From Acidovorax sp. NCPPB 4044 (GTDB taxonomy: Bacteria; Pseudomonadota; Gammaproteobacteria; Burkholderiales; Burkholderiaceae_C), in assembly GCF_028069655.1 (NCBI RefSeq), contig NZ_JAMCOS010000001.1, positions 774,001-838,000 on the forward strand: a DNA stretch of 64,000 bases. Reading direction: 5' to 3'. The position numbers and the translations under genes were made by a program. The notes under the pieces are model-generated. The model saw nothing but the letters and a program-made list of their open reading frames with translations. It searched no databases and had not been told where the DNA came from. Within the stretch, counting starts at the first letter, position 1, and each line of letters opens with the position of its first letter. Of this stretch, positions 1-9,769 are shown in pieces.

Positions 1-151
1 CCTGAGTGAATTCGGACAGCGCCGAGGCGTGGATCACGTGCACCGCGAACGCGAGCGCCACGCCCAGCATCACCGACACCGCGGCCGCGGCGGCGCGCCA
101 GGGGTGGTGGCGCAGTTCCTGCCAGGAGAAGGTGCGGAGCAAGGCGAGCAT
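1..151 (-). CDS. ABC transporter permease, FtsX-like (N-terminal 50 residues only)
   Basis: Only the first 50 residues are in the window; the gene runs off the left edge. It starts with ATG at 149-151. The translation has a short polar start (LRTFSWQELRHHPWR) followed by a hydrophobic segment (AAAAAVSVMLGVALAFAVHV). This is the usual N-terminal transmembrane helix of FtsX/MacB-type permeases. The ATPase gene just upstream on the same strand is the MacB/LolD type that pairs with such permeases, so the two probably form an exporter. A 174-bp spacer carrying a large palindrome separates them, which is unusual for an ABC operon. The substrate cannot be judged from this fragment. Confidence 0.75.
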   Translation of the reverse strand, partial: MLALLRTFSWQELRHHPWRAAAAAVSVMLGVALAFAVHVIHASALSEFTQ

Positions 152-192
152 GGGGCGATTGTGGTGCCGGCCCGCCGCCTCCCGGGGCCTCG

Positions 193-304
193 GAGCGGCT
201 GGCAGAACTCTTCTGGCGTCGTTGCCACGTCTTGTCGTACCACTCGTACTGCCTGCGACGCAGTGCCTGGCCAGAACCGCTTCCCTGAGTTGTGTGAGCC
301 GCTC
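193..304. repeat. Large nested palindrome between ABC exporter genes
   Basis: The 112-bp segment begins with GAGCGGCT (193-200) and ends with its complement AGCCGCTC (297-304). Moving inwards the arms pair again: AACTC (206-210) with GAGTT (287-291), TTCTGGC (211-217) with GCCAGAA (270-276), GTCG (218-221) with CGAC (256-259), and GTAC (237-240) with GTAC (246-249). The arms are nested with small asymmetric bulges, so the RNA could fold into one long imperfect hairpin. It could be a MITE- or REP-like element or a structured intercistronic RNA. There is no second copy in this window. Confidence 0.6.
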
Positions 305-325
305 TTGAAGCGCGTGGCCGCAGGC

Positions 326-1027
<702 letters not shown>

Positions 1028-1046
1028 CGGCAGGCAAGGAAGAGGT

Positions 1047-2045
1047 TCAGCCGGCCATTCCGAGCGCCTGCAGCGCCAGCGCCACCCAGCGCCCGGTGGC
1101 GTCCGGTGCGTCGCAGGCGATGGCGCGGCGCTGCGGCATGCTGCGCAGCCAGGTGATCTGCCGCTTGGCGAGTTGCCGCGTGGCCGCGATGCCGCGCTCG
1201 CGCAGGTCGTCCAGCGGCAGCGTGCCGGTGCGCGCTTCTTCGTCCAGCGCTTCCCAGGCCTGACGGTAGCCCACGCAGCGCATGGAGGGCAGGTCCGGGT
1301 GCAGGTCGCCGCGCGCGCGCAGGCGCCGCACCTCGTCCACGAAGCCGGCCTCCAGCATGGCGTCGAAGCGCTGGGCGATGCGCCCGTGCAGCCAGGCACG
1401 GTCGGAAGGCTCCAAGGAAAAGAGCACGGATGCCGCCGATTCCATTGAATTGTTTGCTCTCTTTTTGATAGTGTGGAAACTCGACAGCGGCTGGCCCGAG
1501 ACATGCCACACCTCCAGCGCGCGCTGGATGCGCTGGCTGTCGGCGGGCGCCAGGCGTGCCGCGGTGGCGGGGTCCACGCGCGCCAGTTCCGCGTGCAGGG
1601 CGGGCCAGCCCTCGGCGGCGGCCTGGGCTTCCAGGCGGGCGCGCACGGCGGCGTCGGCGGGCGGCATGTCGTCGATGCCGTCCCACAGCGCCTTGAAATA
1701 CAGCATCGTCCCGCCCACGAGCAGCGGCAGCGCGCCGCGCGCGCGGATCTCGCCCACCAGCCGCTGCGCGTCGGCCACGAACTCCGCCGCGCTGTAGGCC
1801 TGCAGGGGATCGCGCAGGTCGATGAGGTGGTGGGGCACGGCCGCCAGTTCGTCGGCCGTGGGCTTGGCGGTGCCGATGTCCATGCCGCGGTACACGAGAG
1901 CCGAGTCCACGCTCACGATCTCCACCGGCAGGCGGCCGGACAGCGCCCGGGCCAGCGCGAGCGCGCCGGCGGTCTTGCCCGAGGCGGTGGGGCCGGCCAG
2001 CGCCAGACAGGCCGGGGACGGGGGCAGGGAAGCGGACAGGGGCAT
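1047..2045 (-). CDS. miaA: tRNA dimethylallyltransferase MiaA
   Basis: MiaA transfers a dimethylallyl group to the N6 of adenosine 37 in tRNAs that read codons starting with U. The P-loop GPTASGKT lies at residues 18-25, followed by the [18 protein letters not shown] substrate region. The protein has 332 residues, slightly longer than E. coli MiaA (316). The extra length comes largely from a block around residues 191-206 ([15 protein letters not shown]). That block is encoded by a copy of the dispersed repeat described elsewhere, inserted in frame between the PLS and LEPSDRA segments. Activity presumably survives, because the surrounding family motifs are intact and the gene is open throughout. 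Confidence 0.95.
   Translation of the reverse strand: MPLSASLPPSPACLALAGPTASGKTAGALALARALSGRLPVEIVSVDSALVYRGMDIGTAKPTADELAAVPHHLIDLRDPLQAYSAAEFVADAQRLVGEIRARGALPLLVGGTMLYFKALWDGIDDMPPADAAVRARLEAQAAAEGWPALHAELARVDPATAARLAPADSQRIQRALEVWHVSGQPLSSFHTIKKRANNSMESAASVLFSLEPSDRAWLHGRIAQRFDAMLEAGFVDEVRRLRARGDLHPDLPSMRCVGYRQAWEALDEEARTGTLPLDDLRERGIAATRQLAKRQITWLRSMPQRRAIACDAPDATGRWVALALQALGMAG
1410..1475 (+). repeat. Dispersed repeat, copy in miaA
   Basis: The core TGCCGCCGATTCCATTGAAT starts at 1431 and is followed by TGTTTGCT and a T-rich stretch ending in GATAG. The core matches the copy in comEC (63269-63330, opposite orientation) almost base for base. It is read in frame in miaA on the minus strand. 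Confidence 0.85.
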
Positions 2046-2109
2046 GGTGCCCTGAGCGTACCAGCGCCCGGCATGCCGGGCGCGGTCCTTCCGGGCGGGC
2101 GGGGAGCGT

Positions 2110-2970
<861 letters not shown>

Positions 2971-3022
2971 GGGAATTCCTTGTGGAGAGTGGTCGGGATC
3001 GCGACAATAACCACCAAACAAA

Positions 3023-3046
3023 CTTTTCGTAAGTACCTACATAAAG
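3023..3046. promoter_or_regulatory. Candidate HxlR operator
   Basis: The sequence CTTT-N2-GTA-N6-TAC-N2-AAAG forms a perfect interrupted palindrome in the divergent region between the oxidoreductase and its HxlR regulator. GTA...TAC half-sites are typical of HxlR-family operators. The dyad sits just 9 bp before the regulator's start codon, so it could serve for autorepression and control of the oxidoreductase. This is inferred from sequence and position only. Confidence 0.5.
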
Positions 3047-3054
3047 GTTAGTGA

Positions 3055-3534
3055 ATGCGCCCCGTCTCAGCCTCCGATACCGACCGCGATGCCGAACCCG
3101 CCGTCGCCGACCTCCCCGAGGCCACCGTTCTCCCGGTCGAACCCACCTCCCTCGCCGCCCTGATGCGGCGCGGCGACGTGCTGGCACCCACCTGCCCCTC
3201 GCGCGAGATCCTCCAGCACGTCACCAGCCGCTGGGGCGTGCTGGTGCTGGTGGCCCTGCACGACGGCACGCTGCGCTTCAGCGAGCTGCGCCGCAAGGTG
3301 GCCGGCGTGAGCGAGCGCATGCTGGCGCAGACGCTGCAGTGGCTGGAGCGGGACGGTTTCGTGGCGCGCAAGGCCTACCCGGTCGTGCCGCCGCACGTCG
3401 AATACAGCCTCACGCCGATGGGGCGCGAAGTGGGGCTGCACGTGCAGGCGCTGGCGGACTGGATCGGTGGGCATCTGCCCGAGATCCTGGAGGCGCAGGC
3501 GCGCTCGGACGCCGTGGCGCGCGCCCGCGGCTGA
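3055..3534 (+). CDS. HxlR-family transcriptional regulator
   Basis: This 159-residue winged-helix protein has the HxlR signature: a conserved Cys just before the DNA-binding domain (PTCPSREILQHVTSRWG), the RFSELRRKVAGVSERMLAQTL helix pair, and the Y-S-L-T-P-x-G-R wing. HxlR regulators of this type sense electrophiles or oxidants through the N-terminal Cys and repress a neighbouring oxidoreductase. The N terminus is extended by about 50 residues rich in Asp, Ala, Pro and Glu compared with ordinary HxlR proteins (about 110-120 residues), so an internal start is possible. It is divergent from the NmrA-like gene, which is the obvious target. Confidence 0.9.
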   Translation: MRPVSASDTDRDAEPAVADLPEATVLPVEPTSLAALMRRGDVLAPTCPSREILQHVTSRWGVLVLVALHDGTLRFSELRRKVAGVSERMLAQTLQWLERDGFVARKAYPVVPPHVEYSLTPMGREVGLHVQALADWIGGHLPEILEAQARSDAVARARG

Positions 3535-3546
3535 GGGGCGTGCGGG

Positions 3547-4443
3547 TCAGGCGGAGGGGGCGGTGCCCGCCGGCGCGGCGGGGGCCGGCGCCTTGACCGG
3601 CACCGGCGCGACCGGGATCCGGAACAGGTCCGCCAGCGCCTCGCGGTACTGCGATTCGCCCACGCTGTTGGTGCTGTGGTGCGTGCCGCCTTCCACCAGC
3701 ACGAAGCGCTTGGGGCCCTGCGCGGCGTCGTAGAGGCGGCGGCCGAGCGACGGCGGGATCAGGCTGTCCTCGCTGCCGTGCACCACGAGCAGCGGAGAGC
3801 CGATGTGGGCCACCTTGCGCACGGATTCGAAGCGCTGCGTGATGAGGCCGGAGATCGGCAGCCAGCCCCATTTGAAGGTGGCCACCACTTCGGGGATGTT
3901 GGTGAAGGTGCCCTCCACGATGGTGCCGCGCTCGTCGGGCACCATGGCGGCCAGGTCGATGGCGATGGCCCCGCCGAGCGAGTGGCCGAAGATGTAGCGC
4001 GGGCTGGCGGGTGCGCGCGCCGCCAGCCAGTCCCAGGCGGCCCGCGCGTCTTCCAGCGCGGTGCTCTCCGAGGGCAGCGCGGGGCTGCTGCGGCCGAACC
4101 CGCGGTAGTCCACGGCCAGCACCGAAAAGCCCATCTCCTTCATGCGCCGCATGCGCCCGGCCGATCCGGAGACGTTCCAGCGTGCGCCGTGCAGGTAGAG
4201 CAGCACCGGCGCGTCGGCACGCTCGGAGGGCAGCCACAGGCCATGCAGTTTCTCCGGCTTGCCGGAGGCGCGCGAATCGAAGGCGATCCAGACGTCTTCC
4301 ATGTCGTCGGTGGACTGCGCGCCGCCCCAGGCCCGGTCGCTGGGCTGGAAGATCCATTCGCGCTGCTTCGCATCGAGGGTGGCACAGCCCGCCGTCACTG
4401 CGAGGGCGAGCGCAAGGGAGGAAAAGAGGGGCCAGCGTTTCAT
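3547..4443 (-). CDS. Lipoprotein alpha/beta hydrolase
   Basis: This 298-residue serine hydrolase has a lipoprotein signal peptide (start MKRWPLFSSL, lipobox VTAGC, Cys at about residue 20), so it should be anchored in the envelope. The nucleophile elbow is FGHSLGGA, the acid is probably the Asp in HGSEDSLIPP, and the catalytic His is in EGGTHHST near the C terminus. It resembles the YfhR/Bem46-like peptidase-hydrolase group. The substrate cannot be assigned. The start at ATG 4441-4443 places the signal peptide correctly; an upstream in-frame extension would bury it. It converges on the HxlR gene with only 12 bp between stops. Confidence 0.85.
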   Translation of the reverse strand: MKRWPLFSSLALALAVTAGCATLDAKQREWIFQPSDRAWGGAQSTDDMEDVWIAFDSRASGKPEKLHGLWLPSERADAPVLLYLHGARWNVSGSAGRMRRMKEMGFSVLAVDYRGFGRSSPALPSESTALEDARAAWDWLAARAPASPRYIFGHSLGGAIAIDLAAMVPDERGTIVEGTFTNIPEVVATFKWGWLPISGLITQRFESVRKVAHIGSPLLVVHGSEDSLIPPSLGRRLYDAAQGPKRFVLVEGGTHHSTNSVGESQYREALADLFRIPVAPVPVKAPAPAAPAGTAPSA

Positions 4444-4870
4444 CGGAAGGACAGAGTCGGCTCGGGTGGAGAAAGTTCGGCAGGCCTTTGCGGGCCGGGC
4501 CACCGCCGGAGGGCCGGGGTTTGCTATGGTTTGGATAGCGCTCCGGGGCCGTGCGGCGTGCGGGCCCCGGGGGCCATGCAGCAAAAAACGCACCATGGCG
4601 CACCGGGTTGACGGGCCAAACCCCTGAAATGCCCCCGGGAAGACCCGCTCTTCGGGCCCTCCGGCGCCCGGGCCGCGGCGGCGGGAGGTGGCCTCGCCCG
4701 CGACCGGCCGTGCGTGCCATCATCGGCGGCGGCCCGGGATGGGGCGCGCGGTGGGGGCACGGGCACCGATCGGGTGCAGAGGCCCGGGCCGCGCCTGCCG
4801 TCACCGGGCTGTCATGCGGCGCCGCCAGAGTGGCGCCTTTGCGATCGACCATCCCGAGGAGAAGAGACAC
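4444..4870. other. 427-bp gene-free divergent region
   Basis: The region between the lipoprotein hydrolase and the phosphodiesterase is very GC-rich and shows no convincing reading frame; the overlapping frames have no family resemblance. It must hold both divergent promoters. It contains a decayed copy of the dispersed repeat (4502-4539) and a good Shine-Dalgarno (GAGGAGAAGAG) just before the phosphodiesterase ATG. Confidence 0.6.
4502..4539 (+). repeat. Dispersed repeat, degenerate intergenic copy
   Basis: ACCGCCGGA, then GTTTGCTATGGTTTGGATAGC, match the two ends of the repeat core, but the CATTGAAT middle is lost. It is the only clearly intergenic and most decayed copy in the window. Confidence 0.5.
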
Positions 4871-6097
4871 ATGACGACCCATGCATCCGCGCGCCGCCCG
4901 GCCGGCGCCACCGCTTTCGCGCGCCGCCGGCCCGCTGCCGCCGCCCGCGTGGCGCTCGCCGCCCTGGCGGCCGGAGCCGCGCTGTCGGCCTGCGGCGGCA
5001 ACGACGACGATGCGCAGCCCACGCTGAACGGCGGCAAGGCCCTGGTGATCGGCCACCGCGGCGCGGCCGGCTACCTGCCCGACCACACGCTGGAGGGCTA
5101 CCGGCGCGGCATCGAGCTGGGCGCGGACTTCATCGAGCCGGACCTCGTCGCCACCAAGGACGGCGTGCTCATCGCCCGGCACGAGCCCAATATCACCACC
5201 ACCACCGACGTGGCCCAGCGCCCCGAGTTCGCCAGCCGCAAGACCCGCAGGGCGGTGGACGGCGTGCAGGAAGAGGGCTGGTTCGCCTCCGACTTCACGC
5301 TGGCCGAGATCAAGACGCTGCGCGCCATCCAGCCGTTGCCGGACCGCGACCAGTCCTTCAACGGCCGCTTCCAGATCCCCACGCTGGTCGAGGTGCTGGA
5401 CCTCGCCCGCACCGAGGGCACGCGGGCCGGCCGCACGGTGGGCGTCTACATCGAGACCAAGCACCCCACCTACCACGCCAACCTGAACCTGAAGCTCGAG
5501 GACCGGCTGCTCGCCACGCTGTCGCAGTACGGCTACACCACCGCGGCCTCGCCCGTGATGGTGCAGTCGTTCGAGGTGTCCAACCTCAAGTACCTGCGCA
5601 CCAGGACGCAGGTGCGCCTCGTGCAGCTCGTGGACGGCAACGACGTGAAGGCCGACGGCAGCATCGATCTGACCGCGCCCTACGACAAGCCGTACGACTT
5701 CGCGGTGGCGGGCGACCGGCGCACCTTTGCCACGCTGCTCACGCCCGAGGGCCTGCGCGAGGTCAAGACCTATGCCGACGGCATCGGCCCCTGGAAGCCC
5801 TACCTGATCCCGACGCGTCTGAAGGACGACAACAACGACGGCAAGCCCGACGACCTCAATGGCGACGGCGTGATCGACGAACGCGACCGCGTGACGATGG
5901 CCCCCACCCGCGTGGTGGCCGATGCCCACGCGGCGGGGCTGTTCGTGCACCCCTATACGTTCCGCAGCGAAGCCAAGCGCCTGGCCTCGGACTACAAGGG
6001 CGACCCGAAGGCCGAATACCGCCTGTTCTACCGCCTGGGCGTGGACGGCGTGTTCTCGGACTTCCCCGACCAGGCCAAGGCCGCGCGCGACAACTGA
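4871..6097 (+). CDS. Secreted glycerophosphodiester phosphodiesterase
   Basis: This 408-residue GDPD-family enzyme would hydrolyse glycerophosphodiesters to glycerol-3-phosphate and an alcohol, outside the cytoplasm. The catalytic set is visible: H62 in IGHRGAAG, E89 and D91 in FIEPDL, and H104 in IARHEPN. The N terminus has an Arg-rich start, a hydrophobic stretch and LSACGG, which reads as a lipobox, so it is probably a lipoprotein. A Ca-binding-like [19 protein letters not shown] stretch occurs in the C-terminal half, as in GlpQ-type enzymes. ATG at 4871 is preceded by a strong GAGGAGAAG site. It is a single gene facing the outer-membrane-like gene. Confidence 0.9.
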   Translation: MTTHASARRPAGATAFARRRPAAAARVALAALAAGAALSACGGNDDDAQPTLNGGKALVIGHRGAAGYLPDHTLEGYRRGIELGADFIEPDLVATKDGVLIARHEPNITTTTDVAQRPEFASRKTRRAVDGVQEEGWFASDFTLAEIKTLRAIQPLPDRDQSFNGRFQIPTLVEVLDLARTEGTRAGRTVGVYIETKHPTYHANLNLKLEDRLLATLSQYGYTTAASPVMVQSFEVSNLKYLRTRTQVRLVQLVDGNDVKADGSIDLTAPYDKPYDFAVAGDRRTFATLLTPEGLREVKTYADGIGPWKPYLIPTRLKDDNNDGKPDDLNGDGVIDERDRVTMAPTRVVADAHAAGLFVHPYTFRSEAKRLASDYKGDPKAEYRLFYRLGVDGVFSDFPDQAKAARDN

Positions 6098-6133
6098 CGG
6101 CGGCCCGCCGGCGCTCGTTGGCTCAGAACGTTC

Positions 6134-6820
6134 TCAGAAGCTGCGCTTGACGCCCAGGCTCAGCAGCGTCCGGCCCTTGCGGCGGCCCACGAGGCCGTCG
6201 AGCTGCCAGCCCGGCGCCCATTCCCAGAGCGCGCCGGTCTGGTAGGTGGGCGGGCCGTCGCGCTCGCCGAAGGCCTCCACGTGCGCCGTGACGGCGCCCC
6301 AGGCCGACTCCAGCGCCACGCCCCAGGTCGGGCGCCAGTGGCGGTCGGGCGTGTGCATCGCGCCCAGGTTCGCGTGCACCGCGCCCCAGGAGGCCACGCA
6401 GGTGCCGAGCGCCGTGAGCGCGAGGGTGCTGCCGTTCTCGCGGTAGGCATGGACCAGGCCGGCGCTGGAGGCCGCATGGCAGCCGCGCTCGGGCGGCGGG
6501 GTCCACTGCCATTTGGCCTGCACGCCGCTCAGCGTGGTGTGGCCGTGCAGGTCCCGGGCCAGCAGCGCGCCGAGTTCCAGCCCCGGCAGTGCCTGCGGGG
6601 CATAGGCCGGCGCGGCGAAGACCGCGCCGCGCTCCTGGTGCACGCCCTCCCACCACACTTCCACATGGCCCTCGCCGGGGGCGTTCACGCCGGCATCGTC
6701 CACCGTGAGCGGGCGGCCCGCATGCACGTGCGAAGCGCTGGCCGCCAGCGTGGCCAGCGCTGCGATGCCATGCGCCGCGCAGGCGGCCCGCAGGCGGTAA
6801 GGGTGGTGGCGAGCGGGCAT
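6134..6820 (-). CDS. Hypothetical exported protein, outer-membrane-like
   Basis: This 228-residue protein has a signal peptide (MPARHHPYRLRAACAAHGI to SHVHA) and a mature part opening with GRPLTVDDAGVNAPGEGHVEVW. It ends in SLGVKRSF; a C-terminal Phe after alternating residues is typical of outer-membrane beta-barrels recognised by the Bam complex. Short alternating hydrophobic strands recur through the second half. I do not recognise a specific family; a small barrel of the transporter-like (MetA-pathway) kind is one possibility. It lies 35 bp downstream of mutL on the same strand and may be co-transcribed. Confidence 0.65.
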   Translation of the reverse strand: MPARHHPYRLRAACAAHGIAALATLAASASHVHAGRPLTVDDAGVNAPGEGHVEVWWEGVHQERGAVFAAPAYAPQALPGLELGALLARDLHGHTTLSGVQAKWQWTPPPERGCHAASSAGLVHAYRENGSTLALTALGTCVASWGAVHANLGAMHTPDRHWRPTWGVALESAWGAVTAHVEAFGERDGPPTYQTGALWEWAPGWQLDGLVGRRKGRTLLSLGVKRSF

Positions 6821-6855
6821 GGCAGGGTCTCCCGGGAAAGGGGCGGGGCAGGGGC

Positions 6856-8940
6856 TCAGCGCCCCCGCAGGAACAGGGCGTCGAGTTCGCGCATCGACAG
6901 CTGCCGCCAGGTCGGCCGGCCGTGGTTGCACTGGTCGGAGCGTTCGGTCACTTCCATCTGGCGCAGCAGCGCGTTCATTTCGTCGATCGTGAGGCGCCGG
7001 TGGGCGCGCACCGCGCCGTGGCAGGCCATGGTGCCGAGGATCTCGTTGCGGGCGCGCTGCACCACGGTGCTGGCGTCGTGCGCCGCCAGCTCGGCCAGCA
7101 CGCTGCGCGCCAGCTCCACCGCATCGCCCTGCGCGAGCGTGGTGGGCACCGCGCGCACCGCCAGCGTGCGCGGCGAGAAGGGCGACACCTCCATGCCCAG
7201 CACCGAGAGCGTTTCGGCATGGGCCTCCGCCGTGGCCACCTCTTCGGGCGTGGCGGCGAAGGTGGCCGGGATCAGCAGCGGCTGGCTGGCGATGCGCTCG
7301 CTGGCATCCACCTGCGACTTGAGGCGCTCATACACGATGCGTTCGTGCGCGGCATGCATGTCCACGATCACCAGACCCTGAGCGTTCTCCGCCAGGATGT
7401 ACACCCCCTGGATCTGCGCCACCGCCCGCCCCAGCGGCCACGCCTCCTCCGAGGCCGCAGGCGCGTTGCCGGACGCAGCGGCGGCCGGTGGCGGGAAGGC
7501 CTGCGCGCCTGCTGCCGCGGCGGCGTCACCATCGGCCGGCGCCGCGGGCTGCCGTGCGCCGGCACCCTCTGCCGCACCGGCCAGGCCCGCCTGCGGCCAC
7601 CCATCGCGCGCCGGGACGGCATCGGGCGCACCGAAGGCGGCGGCGCCCGCTCCCGCCGCCGGAGCGGCCGCGGGCGCCGGGTCGCGGCGTCCCCAGAGGG
7701 CTTCGAGGTCGCTGACCCGGTGACCGGGCCGTGCTTCAAAAGGTATAGCAGACTGTCTGATGAATCCGGCGGCATGGAGCGGTTTTGGCTCCAAAGATAC
7801 CGCCGGGCTGCCGGTGGGCGTGCCGTCGGCCGCTACGGCCGCCGTCTGGGCCGCCAGCGCCTGGGCCCGCGGCACCGCCAGGGCGTTCTCCACCGCATGC
7901 CGCACGGCCTGGTGCACTTCGCGGCTGTCGCGAAAGCGCACCTCGATCTTGGTGGGATGCACGTTCACGTCCACGCGCATCGGGTCGATGGACACGTAGA
8001 GCGCGTACACGGGCTGCTTCTGGCCATGCAGCACGTCTTCGTAGGCGCTGCGGGCCGCGTGGGTGAGCACCTTGTCGCGCACGAAGCGGCCGTTCACGTA
8101 GCAGAACTGCTGGTCGGCGCGCGATCGGGCCGCGTCCGGCAGGCCTGCGCGGCCCCAGACCGTGACTGCACCCGAGCGGTGCTGCACGGGCACGGAATCG
8201 CGCAGGAAATCCTCGCCCAGCACGTCCGAGAGGCGCCGCGCGAGCGCGGCCTCCAGGGCGGCCGGGTCCGGTGCCGCATCGGCGTCTGCCTCCGAACGGG
8301 GCCCGTCGCCCAGTGCCTGGGTGGCGCGCCATTGCTCCACCAGCTTGCCCTCGTGCCAGATCGCAAAGCCCACGTCCGGGCGTGCCAGCGCATGGCGGCG
8401 CACCGCCTCGATGCAGTGGGCAAGTTCGGTGGCATCCGTCTTCAGGAACTTGCGGCGCGCGGGCGTGGAGAAGAACAGTTCCTTCACCTCCACCGTGGTG
8501 CCGCGGCTGCGAGCGGCCGGGCGCAGTTCGCCGCTGCGGGCGTCGAGCAGGAAGGCCGTCGGCCGGTCTTCGGTGCGCGAGAGCAGCGCCATCTCGGACA
8601 CCGACGCGACGGCGGCCAGGGCCTCGCCCCGGAACCCCATGGTCGCCACCGATTCCAGGTCGTGCAGGTTGGTGATCTTGCTGGTGGCGTGCCGCCGCAG
8701 GGCGACCGGCAGCTCCTCGGGCGGAATGCCGCTGCCGTCGTCTTCCACCGCGATGAGGCGCACGCCGCCGGCCAGCAGCCGCACGGTGACCTGCGTGGCG
8801 CCCGCGTCGAGCGCGTTGTCCACCAGCTCGCGCACGGCCGACGCGGGCCGTTCCACCACTTCGCCTGCGGCGATCTGGCTGATCAGTTCATCGGGCAGAT
8901 CGCGGATGGGGCGGCGTGGCGCGGCGGGCTCTGTGGTCAT
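6856..8940 (-). CDS. mutL: DNA mismatch repair protein MutL
   Basis: MutL couples mismatch recognition by MutS to strand incision. The 694-residue protein has the GHKL ATPase motifs ELVDNALDAGA, EDDGSGI and GFRGEAL in the N-terminal 120 residues. A long Ala/Pro/Gly linker spans roughly residues 385-510, then comes the dimerisation domain. That domain carries VDMHAAHERIVYE (a variant of the endonuclease motif DQHA-x2-E-x4-E), MACHGAVRA and CNHGRP, the metal-site motifs of nuclease-active MutL. Species without MutH use this nicking activity. A copy of the dispersed repeat is read in frame just before the linker (around residue 388). Confidence 0.95.
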   Translation of the reverse strand: MTTEPAAPRRPIRDLPDELISQIAAGEVVERPASAVRELVDNALDAGATQVTVRLLAGGVRLIAVEDDGSGIPPEELPVALRRHATSKITNLHDLESVATMGFRGEALAAVASVSEMALLSRTEDRPTAFLLDARSGELRPAARSRGTTVEVKELFFSTPARRKFLKTDATELAHCIEAVRRHALARPDVGFAIWHEGKLVEQWRATQALGDGPRSEADADAAPDPAALEAALARRLSDVLGEDFLRDSVPVQHRSGAVTVWGRAGLPDAARSRADQQFCYVNGRFVRDKVLTHAARSAYEDVLHGQKQPVYALYVSIDPMRVDVNVHPTKIEVRFRDSREVHQAVRHAVENALAVPRAQALAAQTAAVAADGTPTGSPAVSLEPKPLHAAGFIRQSAIPFEARPGHRVSDLEALWGRRDPAPAAAPAAGAGAAAFGAPDAVPARDGWPQAGLAGAAEGAGARQPAAPADGDAAAAAGAQAFPPPAAAASGNAPAASEEAWPLGRAVAQIQGVYILAENAQGLVIVDMHAAHERIVYERLKSQVDASERIASQPLLIPATFAATPEEVATAEAHAETLSVLGMEVSPFSPRTLAVRAVPTTLAQGDAVELARSVLAELAAHDASTVVQRARNEILGTMACHGAVRAHRRLTIDEMNALLRQMEVTERSDQCNHGRPTWRQLSMRELDALFLRGR
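7734..7796 (-). repeat. Dispersed repeat, full-length copy in mutL
   Basis: This 63-bp copy starts CTTCAAAAGGTATAGC and runs through GATGAATCCGGCGGCATGG to TTGGCTCCAAAG. It has the same layout as the comEC copy. It lies in frame in the region encoding the MutL interdomain linker. Confidence 0.85.
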
Positions 8941-9072
8941 TGGGCGGCATTGTAGGCAGTGCGGTTAGAGTGATGCGCCGCGCCGGCGGGTGCCCTGCCG
9001 CCCGCCGGGGCCGGGGCGCTCCGGTGCGCCGCCCCTTCCGCTTCCTTTTGCATTCCTCCCGAAGGTCCCGCC

Positions 9073-9726
9073 TTGGAAATCATCCAGTTCCTCATCGATT
9101 TCATCCTGCACGTCGACAAGCACCTCGCGGCCTTCGTGGCCGCCTATGGCCCCTGGGTGTACGCGTTGCTGTTCATCATCGTCTTCGTGGAAACCGGCGT
9201 GGTCGTCATGCCGTTCCTGCCCGGCGACTCGCTGCTCTTCATCGTGGGGGCGCTCTGCGGCGCGGGGCTCATGAGCTTCCCCATCGCCTGCACCGTGCTG
9301 CTGGTGGCCGCCATCCTGGGCGACCAGTGCAACTACACCATCGGCCGCTACTTCGGCCCCAAGGTCTTCCAGTGGCCCGATTCGCGCTGGTTCAACCGCC
9401 GCGCGTTCGACCAGGCCCATGCGTTCTACGAACGCTACGGCGGCGTGACCATCGTGATCGCGCGCTTCATGCCCTTCATCCGCACCTTCGCGCCGTTCGT
9501 GGCGGGCGTGGCCGAGATGAACCGCGCGAAGTTCACGGCCTACAACGTGGGCGGCGCGCTGTTGTGGGTGCTGGGCATCTGCACGGCGGGCTATTTCTTC
9601 GGCAACTTCCCGTGGGTGCAGGCCAACCTGGACAAGATCATCTGGGCGCTGATCCTCGTGCCCGGCCTGATCGCTTTGTTCGGCGCCTGGCGCGCCGGCC
9701 GCCAGCAGGCGGCCCGGACGGTCTGA
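9073..9726 (+). CDS. DedA-family membrane protein
   Basis: This 217-residue integral membrane protein belongs to the DedA/DUF-associated (VTT domain) family of lipid-carrier flippases, implicated in undecaprenyl-phosphate recycling. Diagnostic features are the VFVETGVVVMPFLPGDSLLF segment and the RFMPFIRTFAPFVAGVAEM motif, with charged residues E, D and R in the membrane. The start is TTG at 9073, giving MEIIQFLIDFIL; a GAAGGTC stretch just upstream may act as the ribosome site. Length and helices are normal. It is transcribed alone, divergent from mutL and convergent with the next hydrolase. Confidence 0.9.
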   Translation: MEIIQFLIDFILHVDKHLAAFVAAYGPWVYALLFIIVFVETGVVVMPFLPGDSLLFIVGALCGAGLMSFPIACTVLLVAAILGDQCNYTIGRYFGPKVFQWPDSRWFNRRAFDQAHAFYERYGGVTIVIARFMPFIRTFAPFVAGVAEMNRAKFTAYNVGGALLWVLGICTAGYFFGNFPWVQANLDKIIWALILVPGLIALFGAWRAGRQQAARTV

Positions 9727-9733
9727 ACGCGGA

Positions 9734-9766
9734 CCCGGCGCGGCATTCCCGCCGCCGGGGGCTTTT
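9734..9766. terminator. Candidate terminator after the DedA gene
   Basis: CCCGGCGCGGC, a short ATTCCC loop and GCCGCCGGG form a bulged GC-rich hairpin followed by GGCTTTT. It lies between converging genes and may serve the plus strand. Confidence 0.45.
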
Positions 9767-9769
9767 CCG

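Noticed and set aside
3410..5950. 846-codon minus-strand frame across the phosphodiesterase and hydrolase
   Set aside because: It overlaps two well-supported genes in other frames and shows the typical shadow composition (runs of His, Val, Gly, Arg).
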